Shown here piece by piece: positions 14,707-14,982 of a DNA stretch of 14,982 nt (positions within the stretch are counted from its first letter, which is position 1; each line of letters starts with the position of its first letter). A program made the translations under genes and the position numbers. A model generated the notes under the pieces. That model was not told the origin of the DNA, did no database searches, and was given only the letters and a program-made list of their open reading frames with translations. Source of the DNA: Candidatus Hydrogenedentota bacterium (GTDB taxonomy: Bacteria > Hydrogenedentota > Hydrogenedentia > Hydrogenedentales > CAITNO01); assembly GCA_007118765.1 (NCBI GenBank), contig SKQZ01000419.1:1-14982 (forward strand). The letters run 5' to 3'.

Positions 14707-14982
14707 TTGCCTCATACCATCGAAACATACCTGAAAAAGCACGCCATTGCCGACGCATGGCCCCTGCTTGGCGCATGTGACACGGACGACATGGAATGTG
14801 TTGTTGTCATTCCCGCCTTGGCGGAATCTGCGCACTTGTTCGTCACCTTGGAGGCGCTGTGTCGCAGCGCCGGACAGGCGAATACACGGGCACAGGTCAT
14901 TATCGTTGTCAACAACCGCCCTGCCGCGCCATTGGCAGACCAAGCGGACAACGCCAAGACCCTCGCAGCGCTTGCAGAGTGC
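14707..14982 (+). CDS. Probable glycosyltransferase, family 2-like (5' part, runs off the right edge)
   Basis: The 92 codons present stay open to the edge. The sequence VVVIPALAES, then LFVTLEAL, then VIIVVNNRP, then NAKTLAAL has the spacing of a GT-A glycosyltransferase N terminus, in which a nucleotide-sugar-binding strand is followed by a helix, a second strand and an 'N..TL..L' segment. The DxD metal site would lie beyond the window, so the assignment is tentative. TTG at 14707 is taken as the start because TAAGGG ends 6 bases before it; TTG at 14701 would leave no room for a ribosome site. It is downstream of miaA in the same direction with no terminator visible between them. Confidence 0.5.
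   Translation, partial: MPHTIETYLKKHAIADAWPLLGACDTDDMECVVVIPALAESAHLFVTLEALCRSAGQANTRAQVIIVVNNRPAAPLADQADNAKTLAALAEC

Noticed and set aside
1..14982. Search for CRISPR arrays, tRNA/rRNA genes, insertion sequences and toxin-antitoxin pairs
   Set aside because: No regularly spaced repeats, no cloverleaf or T-loop signatures, no transposase, and no plausible short gene pair were seen by eye.

Overview
The window looks like chromosomal DNA of a free-living, Gram-negative-type bacterium of moderate GC. Two almost identical pseudopilins of the 'prepilin-type cleavage / H-Xn-DG' family, several large exported hydrolases with C-terminal surface modules, and a GLUG-repeat protein together suggest a PVC-type or neighbouring lineage (Planctomycetota, Lentisphaerota, Hydrogenedentota or similar). 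That placement rests on protein style only and is tentative. I see no phage, transposon, CRISPR array, tRNA or rRNA.

Layout. 1-274 (-): 5' part of hisI (histidine biosynthesis), preceded by a leader with two hairpins. 644-2017 (+): exported zinc-dependent phospholipase C / S1-P1 nuclease-like protein. 2025-5390 (-): very large exported M6 (immune inhibitor A-like) metalloprotease with a C-terminal membrane anchor. 5699-6463 (+): small secreted GLUG-repeat protein. 6658-7611 (+): HMGL/DRE-TIM aldolase-like enzyme. 7614-9227 (-): lipid II flippase MurJ. 9556-10584 and 10898-11911 (-): the tandemly duplicated pseudopilins, each with its own promoter, 3' UTR and terminator. 12029-13651 (-): exported trypsin-fold serine protease with a degenerate CFI-box-like C-terminal domain. 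13760-14686 (+): miaA (tRNA isopentenylation), followed after 20 bp by the 5' end of a probable glycosyltransferase (14707 to the right edge).

How they fit together. Housekeeping genes (hisI, murJ, miaA) are interleaved with an exoprotein set (PLC-like, M6 protease, GLUG protein, S1 protease) and a pseudopilin pair. Export through a general/type II-like route that uses pseudopilins, with proteins retained at the envelope by C-terminal modules, is a reasonable but unproven link. Genes are mostly single transcription units with frequent strand switching. Two convergent pairs end only 7 bp and 2 bp apart. The window does not show an obvious new multi-gene system. The most unusual signals are the duplicated pseudopilin units with conserved UTR structures, the hisI leader, a MurJ lacking a conserved acidic residue, and the C-terminal tails of the two proteases.
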